A stretch of DNA of 64,000 nucleotides from NCBI GenBank assembly GCA_963556145.1, contig OY744462.1, positions 3,038,001 through 3,102,000 on the forward strand, read 5' to 3'. The notes below the pieces were generated by a model. That model did no database searches. It saw only the letters and a program-made list of their open reading frames with translations, and was not told where the DNA came from. Of this stretch, positions 45,701 through 57,004 are shown one piece after another. The stretch is from Hygrocybe punicea (Eukaryota > Basidiomycota > Agaricomycetes > Agaricales > Hygrophoraceae). Both the position numbers and the translations under genes were made by a program. The first letter of the stretch is position 1; the number at the start of each line of letters is the position of its first letter.

Positions 45701-45789
45701 TTGCTTTAGTGCTCAAAGATGACGGTGATCATGAGGATGTCTTGGACACAATTATTCAGGATGTCGATGAAGACAACCTGCATAACTGA
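42743..45789 (+). pseudogene. BED-finger hAT transposase gene, two lesions
   Basis: About nine exons joined by 45-60 bp GT-AG introns can be followed. The N-terminus (MPSRRTPNRIPDSSEGED) is acidic. A BED finger follows: YFFERGDKADPNSFTVCKPC and HLEKFH. The catalytic part includes NFIVTDDQSINIIECREF, GRISFTADVWSDQNLRSYL, GHWTLDNASNNTTFM and the Cys/His block RIMCFPHVVNICCQHV, then DVKTRWDSVYFMLRRL. The end has IIKFWE joined to LNETVFPTLFKMAMDYLPIQ. Two defects are seen: a TGA at 43502-43504 before NFIVTDDQ, and a deletion in the dimerisation motif near 45520. There the family has CERVFSS; about 13 bases are missing and the frame shifts to SSAETDTKKRNHITPVLMEAL. It would be the transposase of the host hAT element, now defective in this copy. 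Confidence 0.85.
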
Positions 45790-45974
45790 TATCTACTTCA
45801 TACTGCAGACTGTATATGTGTTCTCCCGCTCTATATATATCATTGATTTTTGCTGCATACTGGGCTTGCTGATTTCATTTCACAATGCATTGATGCCGTT
45901 GAAATTCAACAGTTGAATCTTCATATCACGTGGTAGTTGGCTTTTCTGCGCCGACCACCAAGTTCCCTTCAACA

Positions 45975-47177
45975 ATGCCCACAGACAGTCGATCAAGAAA
46001 TGTGTTAAATGACTCGGAATTGTCACAAACTTCATGTGGATTCAACATAGTTAGAGTTGGTGGCAAATACAGGGTGAGAAAAAAAATAGGTTCTGGGTCA
46101 TTCGGTGAGTAATATGTTACTCATTTCTTCATATGTGGCTCAAATCCATGTAGGAGTTGTCTATCTTGGAACCAACGTCATTTCGAAACAAGAAGTGGCT
46201 ATCAAGCTTGAGGCCATCAAAGCACAACACCCTCAGCTTGAGAATGAGAACGAGGTCTACAAGAGTTTCGCTGGCGGTGTTGGCATCCCCTCAGTGTGTT
46301 GGTTTGGAACAGAGTGCGACTACAATGCCATGGTTCTTGAATGCCTTGGCCCATCCCTCGAGGAGCTCTTCAATTGCTGCAACCGCAAGTTCAGCTTGAA
46401 GACAGTCCTCCATTTAGCAGACCAACTAGTAAATCTTGGTTTATATTCGTAGTTGTGTGGTCTAAATGTTCAAATGCACAGATTTCACGTCTACAGTACA
46501 TCCACACTCGCAGCTTCATTCACCGTGACATCAAACCACACAATTTTCTGATGGGCCTTGGCGAGCACGACAATCGAGTCTATCTCATTGATTTTGCTCT
46601 TGCAAAGAGGTACAGGGATGCTGGGACCCACCTCCACATCTCCTGTAGAGACAACTACCCCCTCACAGGTACCGCTGCCTTTGCCTCGATCAACAACCAT
46701 CTGGGCATTGAACAGTCACGTCGCGATGACTTGGAATCACTTGCCTACGTTTTCATATACCTTCTCTGTGGTTCTCTTCCCTGGCATGTCCCCGACAACG
46801 CAAGCAGGAAGCCTACACTTAAGGCCATGCTGAAAAAGAAGATGGCCTCCCCTGACATTCTTTGTCATTCATGCCCAAATGAATTTGGCATATTTCTCAA
46901 CTACGCTCATACTCTACAGTTTGACGGTAAACCTGACTACACCTACCTACGCCACCTCTTCCACAATGTCCTTGTACGCGAAGGGTACCAAAGTGGTGAT
47001 GCATTCAAATGGTGCATTCCCAAAGATGGGATTGCCAATATCAGCGCAAAGACCTCTGACTGTGGGCACAAACTGGGTGGTCATGAAAACACTAGTCACA
47101 GGGTGTCAGTCCCGTTCTCATCTCTTTGTCCCCTTGCTGACGAGAACCTTCTTAGGCTTCGCTCACAAGTCCATTGA
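45975..47177 (+). CDS. Casein kinase I-like protein kinase, cargo of the hAT element
   Basis: Three exons (45975-46104, 46154-46428, 46482-47177) join in frame to 366 residues without any stop. The Gly-rich loop is [16 protein letters not shown] and the ATP lysine is in [16 protein letters not shown] and [13 protein letters not shown] are CK1 signatures. The catalytic loop is [14 protein letters not shown]. The magnesium loop reads [11 protein letters not shown], so DFG is changed to DFA. The activation segment reads [20 protein letters not shown], against the usual LTGTARYASIN; the next block [22 protein letters not shown] is standard. CK1 kinases phosphorylate acidic Ser/Thr sites. The gene lies between the broken transposase and the right terminal repeat of the hAT, so it moves with the element. 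Activity is uncertain because of the DFA change, although Asp is kept. Confidence 0.9.
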
Positions 47178-48172
47178 CATTCCTCAATCACTTCTGCATT
47201 AGTGCCGGCTCCTATTGGTCAGTGGTAATCGCCTATCAGGGGATTGTCGCCTCCACTGCCACCTGCTATTCGACAACAACCCTGGCTGTGATGTGTGAAG
47301 TTTTGAAGTTTTTATTGTGGTATATGTGCTGTCTGTGGTATACTCTGTCTGTACATACAAGACTCATTCGTGGTAGGACATTTCGGATTGTTTTGTATTC
47401 AGTGTTGTATTTTTTCTTTGTTTTTTTTAATGTTGTTGTACTTCGTTGTTGCCTATGACCGGCCTCAAGCCGTAGTTGTGTTGAAGTCATGGCTCAGCTA
47501 TGGCTCCACACGGCTAAATAGCTGAGATAAGCAGCCCAATCGGCTTGAGTGTAGCCGGCTGGCGGCTAGCCGAGCCGCGGCAACACTACTTTTGACCCTG
47601 CTGGAGTCGACACAAATCCTGCTGAGCCACTCGTGGACCAGGGAATTACATGGAATTGTTTGGAATTGGTTGGAATTTGCACGGAATTGTCCTTTGAGCT
47701 CACACGACTCATCACGAATACTGCTCAGCCACTCGAGGACCGAGGAATTGCATGGAATTGTTTGGAATGGATTCCCAATTCCCCGCATCTGGATTCCCAA
47801 TCCGCTGAATCTGGATTCCCAATTTCCTGCATTTGGATTCCCATTCTTGGAATTTGCATTAATATGCACATTTTCAGGATTTCAATTCTCATCATTGTTG
47901 ACTTCCAACACCCTAATCTCCCACAATTTCAGAATTCTACTTTCCAAACTTCGTAAACTCTTGGAATTACAATTCTCAGAATCCCAAAGCCTGCACTTTG
48001 AAATGCCCATTACTAGCATTCCCAGTATTGCAATTCCAATTCTCAGAATTCCCAGAACTTCAGAATCCTAATTCCCAGCCCCATATTTCCCTGGGTTTTA
48101 GCATTAAATAACTGTCCAATACCATTTCGCAAAGTATCTGAACAGTATTGAAGCAGTACTATACTATTTTTC

Positions 48173-48325
48173 AAAGTTCTTTAAGGATATTGAAACAGTA
48201 TCTTAGATGCGTTGAAAGAGTACCTTAAAAGCATTGAAATAGTATCTTAAAAGTATTGACACAGTATCTTAAATGTATTGAAACAGTATCTTAAAAGTAT
48301 TGACAAAGTATCTTAAATCCAAAAT
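48173..48325 (-). repeat. Subterminal 22-bp tandem repeat, right arm
   Basis: This is the inverse counterpart of the array at 36271-36420, nearly identical in sequence. Confidence 0.8.
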
Positions 48326-48699
48326 ATGGCAACAGTACTATACTATTTCATCCTGTATCTTGATAGGATTCAAAAGGTATCCTAATAGTAAAAGTGCCCC
48401 AACTTCCTTACTGGTTTAATACTTTGATTCATCTTAGGCTGCAAGTATTCTATCCAAACTATACAGCACTTTGCTGTAAATACAGTAAAAGTAGTGAAAC
48501 AAAAGGCTTGATGTTATTGAAAAGGTATAAGTCTCATTTTCCTTCATACTTTCAGATGAATTTGAGCACAAGTATTGTAGTTTATATCTGAATACTGTTA
48601 CAATATCATGCTGAAAGTTCTGGTAATGATATTTAGTATACTTGTCAAGTACTTTCAAGATACTGTGTGACATGGTATGCTACTGTGCACCCTGTGTAA

Positions 48700-49847
48700 T
48701 GTCAAATTATGGCATCAAAAGAGCTCATATGAAGAAGATTGGAGGGAGAAAGTTGTTCATTATTTCAAGGCCTAGAAGTACATATACCATATTTTTCTTT
48801 ATTTTTGTCCTTTGAGCCAATATTTATGTTTCTTGTATTTCAAGTCTAATGACAGACAAACATAATACAGATGCAATATTGGAATGCAAAGGGGGCCATG
48901 GGGGGCCTTAATGGTGATGGTGAGTACTCACCTCCCTCCTGCTTTTTCCCCATGTACTTACCCCTCCCCGGTGCTCGTTTGGGGCCGGGAGCCCTCCCCC
49001 CATCCATCCTCTCTCCATTACCCCCGTCCGTCTCGCTTCCCAGCCCCTTCCTCATCACCCATTGCCACCCCCCTCTCCATGCACCCTTCCCCACCCCCCA
49101 TCATCCATCCCACCCCTCACTCACCCTTCCCCACCAATTTCAGACCCAATCCGGCGCCTCTGTGAAGGTGAGTACCCTCCCATTTGTCGGCAGCGCCCCA
49201 TGTATCATTATTTTTTATTTCTTTTATTTCTCTTTTATTTTTGTTTATTTTCATGTATATTAGTCTATATACAGTATTTATAAGAATATATCTATGATAT
49301 GTAAAATTTTCCACAAGAAAAGATGGTGGGATAGTGAAATAGTCATGCTCAACATTGACGACGATGAGTGTGCATGCCTGTGAGTGATGGGTGGGGCCAT
49401 GGCAATGGTAATGGGCAAGCCCAAGCCCATCAGTGCCCTTGTTCCTGACATTGGATGTGCTTCCAGAGCCAATGTTACTATATTTGGAATACTATTTACT
49501 CTATGCTAAGTATTTGGGGGTATTGGGGCAGGGTTTATTGCCGGGGTTGGGAAAACAGACAAGTTCAGCCAAACAATAGCTGCTGAGACACATGCTCAGC
49601 AGCTATTCTTAGGCTTAGGTAAAGGGACAACCAGGTGTACTATGTAGCATTGCTTCATTGAACCTGCATGACAGGTGACAAAGAGAAGGTCAAAACAGTA
49701 CATTAAACTTTTGGGGCCTGCTACACCTACAATAACACCACCATAACTTGAACAATGAAGGTATCCACTCTTGGCATATGTTTGGTAAACCCTCTAATGT
49801 CAACAGAACTACAGTTAGTACAGAAATGTCGCCAAAGTTGGAATAAA
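48700..49847. other. Intergenic region downstream of the transcription factor gene
   Basis: A pyrimidine-rich part (48920-49140) gives long Pro/Ser/His frames on the plus strand that I regard as compositional. The remainder is AT-rich. No gene or delimited element is recognised. Confidence 0.5.
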
Positions 49848-52800
49848 TTAATGCCCATAGCCTGCGGCAGAAGGGTGGATTAGATGATATGGGAGCGGAT
49901 TGGAGTGATGATTCTGATTATGCTGTTGACCCTGATTTCCATTGTAAGACGGCGCACTGCGCTCACTGTGGATGGTCGGCGTTGCTTCGATGCTTTCGCC
50001 GAACCCAAGCTCCAAAAACATATTGCGCCAGTAATGGGCGTCGAGCTCAGAGCCATGTTGGGAAACCGGCGCGGTCGAGTTTCCATACGACGACGACGAC
50101 GACGGATAATTCACCGGTCCACCACTTCTGGCGGAGACATCTGTAGGATATTCATTGGAGTGAGGTGTGGGATGGGCGGGGAGATGAGGAGAGGCTGGAA
50201 ATTGGAAGGTTTGCTCGTGTGATGGAACCATTGGTTGATGGTATATCTGAGGCGGTGAATGTGAAGAGGAGTGCCCGGATGACCCTGTGGATCCCGTTGT
50301 CCCAGAACTTTCGGTGAAAAACCCTTTAGTCTGACCATGTAGCCGGGGATCAATCGGCATGCTTTCGAATGGTTCCGATTCACTCCAACGAGATTTGAAA
50401 ATGTCGTTCGCCACCAGACTGCGTAAGAAGCGAGCATGATAGGCAGCCGAGGTCGACGCCGGTGAAACTACCGACGCATCAAAATACGCGTCCGCTGTCT
50501 TTGATATTAGCGAATGTATTTCATGGGCGGTTCCCTCGTGCATTTGAGCCAGCGTGTTAGAACTGCGAAGGAGCTAGTGCCCGTGTCAATTAATTGCGGT
50601 GTTGGAAGATAGTCAAATAACGTACTTTTAGCAAGAAAACCGCGGAGTATGCTGTCATGACAGTGACAGAGTCCTGGCCGTAACGCTAAGCGGGTAAATG
50701 GTATTTTTTGTTGGCGGAGGGTAGCCACCTACCAGCATGCTCATGGACACAAAGTCCTTGGAAACAATTTGTAGGGTCTCGAGCGCACTTGTGCAACATG
50801 CGGACAGTGCTTGCAGGCTAGGCCTTGAGCGACTTGTCTAAACGAAGTATGAGTGCTAAGCGGCAAAATTAGGGACCAAACAAACAGGGGACATTGATGC
50901 CTGGATGCCAAAACTATTCAAGAAGAGCCTTACGTGCAGGCGGACAAAACTTAAGAGTGAAAAGTGGAACGATTCGCCACCAGCTGGTGACAATGTTGAG
51001 CCTTTAACAAGATCTGCGACTGATTAAATACGCACCACGCTGCATCTCACGCTGCCAAGCATCCATCCATTGAGTCAATTTACCGTTGCAATTGCGAAGC
51101 ACGAGCTCGTAGTTCATGTCGTTGCGATTGACGTCGGGAGCTCCTTTAGTCGAATGAAACATATCAGTCGTCTCGGCCTGTGAAGGTGGTGAGTCAAATT
51201 TCTACGCTACAAAATGAAAGGGACATGCCGCGATGCGACGGAGTTGGACGAAAGCCGTCACAATCACATCCTCCGGTCGAATGGCGCTACCGCCCTCCTC
51301 ATGCCAAGTGTTTGAATGTCTGATGAGATCATCCTGTAGAGGATTCAATCTTCGTAGTCGTGGAACAATTTGGTAAAGTATGTACTTCAGGGAGCATCCA
51401 ATGCCTTCCAGTCTGCATGCTTAGGCTGCGATCGTGGACGAACAGTACAAGGTATGTTCGCTCGCGGTTACGACGCTCCCGCATCTGGAATTCAGTCTCG
51501 TGGTTCGGAGGATTTCTCACATAACGATTGAGCCCTATTTCCACAGCCATGCGACAAGCCTAAGAAGGATCTGACCTTAGCCTGCAATTTGGATTCATGC
51601 ACACCGCAACTCACATAACCAATATAAGTCCATGTGCGCTAGAGGTCCATTCAGTATAAGGAGCTGCTGGCTAATTCTGAACTCACATTGTCGTCTGGGT
51701 CCTTCCAGTAAGTGAGACACGCAAACGCTTGGACAACTTCTACTCGCTTCCATGCTTCAGCGAATGCACGCATAGCAAACTCATGCGCCAATTTTTGGCA
51801 GGGCTTGAACAGCTCGGGTTTAAAGAACTTGCAACCGGCCGTGATAAGAGTGGTGAAGAGAAAGGGACATTTTGAACGAACGTAAGGAACCGAATGCAGC
51901 GCAGGGTCGAATAAATTAACAAAAGGATTCAAACGCAGAAAAATAAGATCGAAAAGAACTTTGGCTTGATCTTCTTCGATGATGCCAGCGGCGATAGGGT
52001 CGTTGGGTCCGCTTGGAATTGCAGAGGCACGAGGTGGCGGAGGAAACGAATCGCCGCGGTTTGACGAAGAGGATGTGGCAGGATTTTCGTCTTTAGGACC
52101 GAGAACCACGCCAAAGAAAGAATTCCTCTCGTTTTCCTTTCTGATCAATTTGGCGGGAAAGAGACCTTCTTCGGCACGATCACAATCTTCGTTGTCTTCG
52201 TCCATATCCATTGAACGTGAGCCATTGCTTGATGGAGGGTAGTTATGATTAGTTTGGTAAGGGAGATTGAGGGGAGGAAGTTCGTTGGAGGGGAAATGAG
52301 TGCTGGTGGGAGAGGTGTAATGATCGGCTGGGCGTAAGATGCCGGCGTAACGGGGATTCTGGGAACCACCACGGGAGTCAGAGACGGCATATTGAGGGAC
52401 AGCGTTGGGGTCCGTGGACTGTGACTTGAGTTTGGCGGTGTTAAGTCCTTTTTCAAGACGGCGCAACATTTTTGACGCCTCAGACAATCTGTGCGGTTGT
52501 TGAAGGCAACTTTGAGAATGGGCAGATAAAGAGACCAACTTTGAGCCAGGTTTGCGACCACGCCGATGCTTTTCAAAAATACACCTGTCGTGATAGAGGG
52601 AGTGAGAGAAAGAGTAAAACGGTGGAGGGAAGGCATACTCCACGTTAGCACGTTTGCAGCGTTGACATTGTTTCTGGCCATCCTCGGCACCAACACATTT
52701 CATCTACGTGAAACCGGTGATAATTAAAAAGAGCAAGGAAGAAGAAGAAACTAGGAGACCTTTGCTGCTCGACATACAGTGCAGGCTCTGGCTCCTCGGA

Positions 52801-52929
52801 TGACTGGGGGTTTTGCGATTGAGCTGAGGAAAGGATTGGTTGAAGAAGTGAAGAGAGGAGAGGGAGAGCGTACGTGGACTTGGAGTGGTCATGATCAGGG
52901 ACAGACTCGGGATGCGCGAGAACGTCCAT
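49848..52929 (-). CDS. Zn2Cys6 fungal transcription factor with fungal_trans domain
   Basis: The zinc cluster is assembled from three exons: 52823-52760, 52703-52639 and 52584-52540. It reads ACTVCRAAKMKC, then CQRCKRANVEC and HRRGRKPGSK, giving six cysteines in the C-x2-C-x6-C-x9-C-x2-C-x6-C pattern. A candidate first exon MDVLAHP (52929-52907) joins in frame by a 83 bp intron with a weak GTCTGT donor. The next exon (52488-51687) has a coiled-coil start (SEASKMLRRLEKGL), a polar linker and the beginning of the regulatory domain (LFDLIFLRLNPFVNLFDPAL). Further exons contain TWTYIGY, ACRMAVEIGLNRYV and RERTYLVLFVHDRSLSMQTG, typical of fungal_trans. The last exon (50543-49848) is Ser/Pro/His-rich, ending AAGYGH. 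The middle exons between 51330 and 50550 were followed only in part. It probably regulates transcription in the nucleus; its targets are unknown. Confidence 0.88.
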
Positions 52930-53967
52930 GGGGAACGGTGATCAAAAGGCGAGTGTTTGACAACCGGGTAGCGGAAGATAACGGATTGGTGAGCGGGAAA
53001 ACACGGGAGTGGAAGAGTTATTGGATGGAGCTAGTTGTACTGGTGAAGGTGGTGGGCAAAGGTGAAAGGGCCACGAAGCTCGATCTCAGTGACACTGAAA
53101 AGGCTCAACCCGGCATCCGTCGAGGAATATGAATGGCATGAGTTGCCGAGTGAGTGAATCATTACGTAATATTACCCGAGCCTTGCTCCTTCTGGCTAGC
53201 TCATCCCCGTGACCTCCTGGTTAATCGGCTTTCCGGCAGTTCGGATATTATTATTGATGCCGATGGCCGTCTTCCCGAGGACACCCGCGGTTTCACGCAG
53301 CCATCCGCATTATGACCGGGTCGCCCGGTTTTCTCCGACGCCACGGCAATCACTATAATAAATGACCGGCCATTGATAATTGCCGGTCAACCACTTGTCT
53401 TGCAGGAGGTGAACAGGCATAATCCAGAGGGAGAGAGAGAGGTGGAGCACAAAACTAATGTCATTCCAAGGATCAAGTTCAAGCACTTGTCAAGACACAG
53501 CTGCTTGGTCAGGCAGAATTGCAACTGCCATTGCTTTGCATGGCAAGGTACTCATCCCTTTTTGGTAACAAAAACATCATTACTTCTATTTGCAGAACTT
53601 AGGGTGCTTGTGAGAAATTTCAAAAAACACATATTTGGTAAATCTACAATAACTGCCTCAGTTGTCAGCTTTTTATTGCAAACACAGATTCCATTGTAAT
53701 CTCCTATAAAAATCCACATTCAACCCTTTGTTCAGATTTTATTATACCTATTCTTTGAAATAAGGGCATCTTGGTATGCCAAACTCAAATACACACCTTA
53801 GAATGCCTGTAGAAATTCCAGAAAAATTCCATGTTGTAACTATGGCAGATTTCTAGTCAACAATGTATTTTATTTTATTATTTATTGTCTGTGTCACTCC
53901 ATGAATTATTTTATTTTGACAAGATACTGTGTATTTTTATTAACGCCTTATCATGCTTTATCCTAAC
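52930..53967. other. Upstream region of the transcription factor gene
   Basis: It includes a GC-rich part with CCGGTC words (53200-53400) and then AT-rich DNA. No gene or element boundary was recognised. The promoter of the transcription factor is expected in the first few hundred bases. Confidence 0.5.
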
Positions 53968-54784
53968 TAGTGCATGACAGGGGTACCTGATATCCTTGGG
54001 GGTAAAGAGTACAGGTACAGCACAGGTACATACAGGTACAAGTACAGGGTCCCTGACCCATGATACCCATGCCGTACCTGTGGGGGTATGTGCCTGAGCC
54101 CTTGAAACATTTTTTTGGGCCAAAAAACAGTGGTTTTTTCGGTTTTTTAATGGATATCTCAACACTCAGGCTTGCTAAATTCATAAAGTAAAATTCAGAG
54201 CACTCCAAAGAACTTTTTGAACAACTTTTCAGTTCACATCAGAACCAACTGAGAGGTATCTGAGTCACTAAAAATCAGAAACATGCCAAAAATCATGAAA
54301 AAGGGTATTTTCTTTAGTGCATGACAGGAAACTGGATACTTCTGGTGGTTTGGGCAATGGTATTGCATTGGTAAGGTATTAATAAATGGTTGATAACACA
54401 CTACACCCAGGCCCAGTAACATCATACAATATATTTTCCTCAAAAACAACTTATTTTGGCTGATTTTTGCTGGTATTTGGTGGTTTTTGATGAATAACAT
54501 GGGAACAAGGACTCATAAAATTACCAAAAATGTTCCAGAGCTTCTCAGGAGAGTTCTCTACAACTCCCTCCTTTATATCAAAGTGATCCAACATGTACAA
54601 GATTCAATAAAAATCGAATAATCGGCAAAATGACCAAAGATCAAGGGTATACCCTTACCCCTGCATACCCCTGCAGATACCCGTACCCCTGGGCCTTGGG
54701 TATGTACCCGTGATGGGTACAGATACAGGTACAGGTACAGGTACAGCCCCAGAAGGTCATGGGTGTACCCCTGTTCATGCACTA
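53968..54784. mobile_element. 817 bp hAT-type MITE
   Basis: Ends are TAGTGCATGACAGGGGTACC and the inverse of TAGTGCATGAACAGGGGTAC. Flanks are ATCCTAAC (53960-53967) and ATCCTAAT (54785-54792), an 8-bp TSD with one change. Subterminal zones hold many copies of GGTACAGGTACA and GGGTACC. A second internal GTGCATGACAGG occurs at about 54318. The centre is AT-rich and non-coding. Confidence 0.85.
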
Positions 54785-55137
54785 ATCCTAATCCCACCAT
54801 TTTCCTGATGCATGCCAAACAATGTCTAGCAGCTACTATCATCCATGACCATTTGGGATGGCCAAATCTTATTCGGTCTCAGAATAAATATTTGGCAGTA
54901 TTGTACCAAAACTTAGTAGACAGATTATGTCTTTAGTATCTAAACTTGGATTTCATACCATTTAATTTAAAGATGGTCCAATAAGAGACCAGGGCCTCAT
55001 TGCATCAACTAATGTTGGCAGAGGACCCTCCGGCTTTTCGTGTGATCTGTGCACCCAAATATTCTCATAATTTCCACTACTTTATTGACAATGATATAGC
55101 CATTTTTCAAAAAACATCGGCTATAGTTGTGGCAACA

Positions 55138-56048
55138 CTAATCAAGGGTCTGCCATCCTGGAATGAGGCGCCCAGCATGCCAGTGGCCGGCAACGACAAT
55201 TCCGATGCCAACGCCTGAACTGGCATCTGAGAAGGCATCGAGGTCTGTGAGGTGGACAGGGCTTGGGATTGTCTGGCCAAGGAACGGTTGGGCCAGTTTG
55301 GCGCACCACCTTTGCAGGTCTTCATGGATTGTCTGGTCAGCGTGGTGTGGCATGAGAGGATGGTCACTGTAGATGCCAAGCATGTTTTCCAGGCCAGTGA
55401 CGTAGGCATGGCCTGGAGGGACCACCAGGGATGTATGAAGGAGCTTTCCATAGATTTGTTGTACATCACCAAGGGTGTGGGTAGGCAAGTACTCCCATTC
55501 ACGGATTGAGGTGAGGTATTTGGTCTTCTTCTTTGGTGGAAGGGAGACCATGAGTGTTTCCAGGTTTCAATCCAGGCCGATGAATGTCATTGTTGAAGCG
55601 AAGGGCAGGTCCTTGGATTTCTCCCAGGGGATACCAAGCTGATTGGACAGGCGATCAATGTCGTCAAAGTTATAGGCGAAGCGTTGGTCCCCGGAGGAGT
55701 GGGGTGAGCAGGTTGATAGGTTGAGGCAGAGGGAAGAGCAGTCTTCATCAAATTCTTCACAGGTGCCATTGGGAAAAACTCTACCACCAAACCAGAGGCA
55801 CCCACCATCGTGATGTCAGCCACAGGGGGCCATGTCAGCATGCCAGTCTCTGTGGTGCATGTTGTATTCCCGGAGGTGCTCTCAAAGGATTCGGAAGAAG
55901 ATGTGGTCATCAACCCATTTGAAGAGAGGTGCCATCCCATGGCAACAGAATAGTTCAGTGCCTGCATCACTGACAGAGCCATACACTCCAGCAGATGGTG
56001 CCACCCCAAAGCAGGTGGCAGTGTCGATGGAGAATTCATCAGCAGCAA
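55138..56048 (-). pseudogene. Reverse transcriptase / RNase H fragment
   Basis: On the minus strand the text reads DEFSIDTATCFGVAPSAGVY, then FKWVDDHIFFRI with the VDD catalytic pair. TFIGLDWNLETLMVSLP and the connection (TLGDVQQIYGKLLHTSLVVP) follow. The RNase H start DASSGVGIGIVVAGHWHAGR comes last. A stop and frame changes occur between about 55850 and 55560. It differs from the RT at 17-18.4 kb, so it is a second retroelement family. The fragment begins exactly where an interspersed repeat (56045-56150) ends and stops near 55130. Confidence 0.75.
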
Positions 56049-56150
56049 GTTACGAGTTCTTTTAATTTATTGAAAGACTCATTCTTTATCAGACCTGGTT
56101 CAGTGAGGATTTGTAATTAATTAATTAATTGATTGATTGATTGATTATTG
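56045..56150 (-). repeat. Interspersed repeat, copy 3 (inverted)
   Basis: Inverse of the repeat at 33412 and 35565: CGAGTTCTTTTAATTTATTG, CTCATTCTTTATCAGACC, and a run of ATTA and GATT units. Confidence 0.7.
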
Positions 56151-56189
56151 CTGTTTTCAAAATGCATGACATTTTTTGAAAAAATAAAA

Positions 56190-56815
56190 TCCCGACTTCG
56201 GACTTGCCTTATATACGCATCCCTTCGTCCTTTCAGAGATAGTGTTGCCTCAACTCAGCTGGTCAACACTATTCAGAGATAGGTATGAATCTTTAGATCA
56301 TTTTTGTGGATATTTACTTTCCCCTCCATTTTCCTGTCACTGTTGTGTCGCAACCCTCTTCTCATTTCCCCATTTCTATTCCTCTTTGTTCTCTCTCATC
56401 AGCCGAGGACTCTTGTCCAAATCTAGATAGAGAATTCTGTAGTATAAAAATGGTGCCCAAGCGCCATGTCTAAATAAGAAATCAGTTCCCCCGTTTCCTC
56501 TCTCTGAGAATCAGTCTCTCAGTAAAATCCATCACACATATTACTCATTGGTTTCCTCGACACTCTCCCCATCATTCTACTGTCTTTATTTCTACATCCC
56601 TCGTCACCCGACACCCGACCCACCATACCCAACATCGTTGGCTTCGTCGGCTTAGACCAGTTTTGATAGTTATTAATCGTTTTACTTGGCAGCTTTTTAC
56701 TCTTAGTCTCTTATCATTTCTCTGAAGCTTGCTGAACTATTCCCAGTCACTTCTATGCTGACACCACAGGTTAGGATCATTATTCTGCAGCCACCCTGAC
56801 CTCGCCACTACAACG
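56190..56815. mobile_element. Truncated LTR (family of the solo LTR at 58090-58984)
   Basis: It is collinear with about 58325-58984, starting at CGACTTCGGACTTGCC and ending CACTACA. Shared stretches include CGTCGGCTT-type repeats, ACCCGACCC words and CAGTCACTTCT. The first 235 bp of the LTR are missing. It is joined directly to a fragment of a second LTR family. Confidence 0.75.
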
Positions 56816-57004
56816 GGAAATGAAGATACATGATATATAACTATAAACATACTGATTCCGGGTCGTTAGGGACATTGCATTGCAAGTAGGAATGATTCTG
56901 GAGGTGGAATCTGGAGCAGAATCAATGATATAGGAATGGGAATGGACAGGAACAGTGTCAGATATGAAGGGGAAATGAATCCACATGATCCGGAGCCTCT
57001 ACAA
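56816..57004. mobile_element. Truncated LTR (family of the solo LTR at 19557-20150)
   Basis: It matches the last 190-210 bp of that LTR (GAAGATACATGATATATAAC, CCGGGTCGTTAGGGACATTG) and ends CCTCTACA at 57004. The next base enters Harbinger transposase text. Confidence 0.8.

Larger units (their letters stand above)
37065..47588. mobile_element. Large hAT element (10,524 bp) carrying a kinase gene
   Basis: It starts TAGTGTTGCCGCGG and ends with its perfect inverse CCGCGGCAACACTA. The octamer CTTTTGAC is perfectly duplicated at 37057-37064 and 47589-47596. Both subterminal zones are full of GCTAGCCG and AGCTGAG words. Contents in order: unassigned spliced-looking DNA, a decayed unknown gene (38417-39170), a 129-bp tandem repeat, an unassigned part, a 95-145 bp tandem array, a BED-finger hAT transposase gene (broken), and a casein-kinase-I-like gene. 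At more than 10 kb it is far larger than typical hAT elements of about 3-5 kb. Confidence 0.93.
35891..48696. mobile_element. Palindromic CACAGGGTGC element (2.27 kb) split by a 10.5 kb hAT
   Basis: Outer ends are CACAGGGTGCACAGTAGC and its exact inverse, and TAA is present on both sides (35888-35890 and 48697-48699) as a 3-bp TSD. The arms are near-identical inverted copies of about 1.1 kb. They include a 22-bp tandem subterminal repeat and GGAATTG-rich repeats. Without the nested hAT and its 8-bp duplication the element is 2274 bp. A small relative with the same termini, also with a 3-bp TSD, is at 61046-61428. The CACAG start and 3-bp TSD fit the CMC (EnSpm/CACTA-type) superfamily, but no transposase is present, so the assignment is tentative. 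Confidence 0.85.

Noticed and set aside
35891..48696. One giant kinase-carrying transposon with 1.1 kb terminal inverted repeats
   Set aside because: The inner hAT has its own 14-bp TIR and a perfect 8-bp TSD at 37057 and 47589. Removing it leaves a 2.27 kb palindrome with its own 3-bp TSD.
48871..49263. Pro/Ser/His-rich plus-strand frames
   Set aside because: They arise from a pyrimidine-rich tract with open frames in all three phases and no motif.
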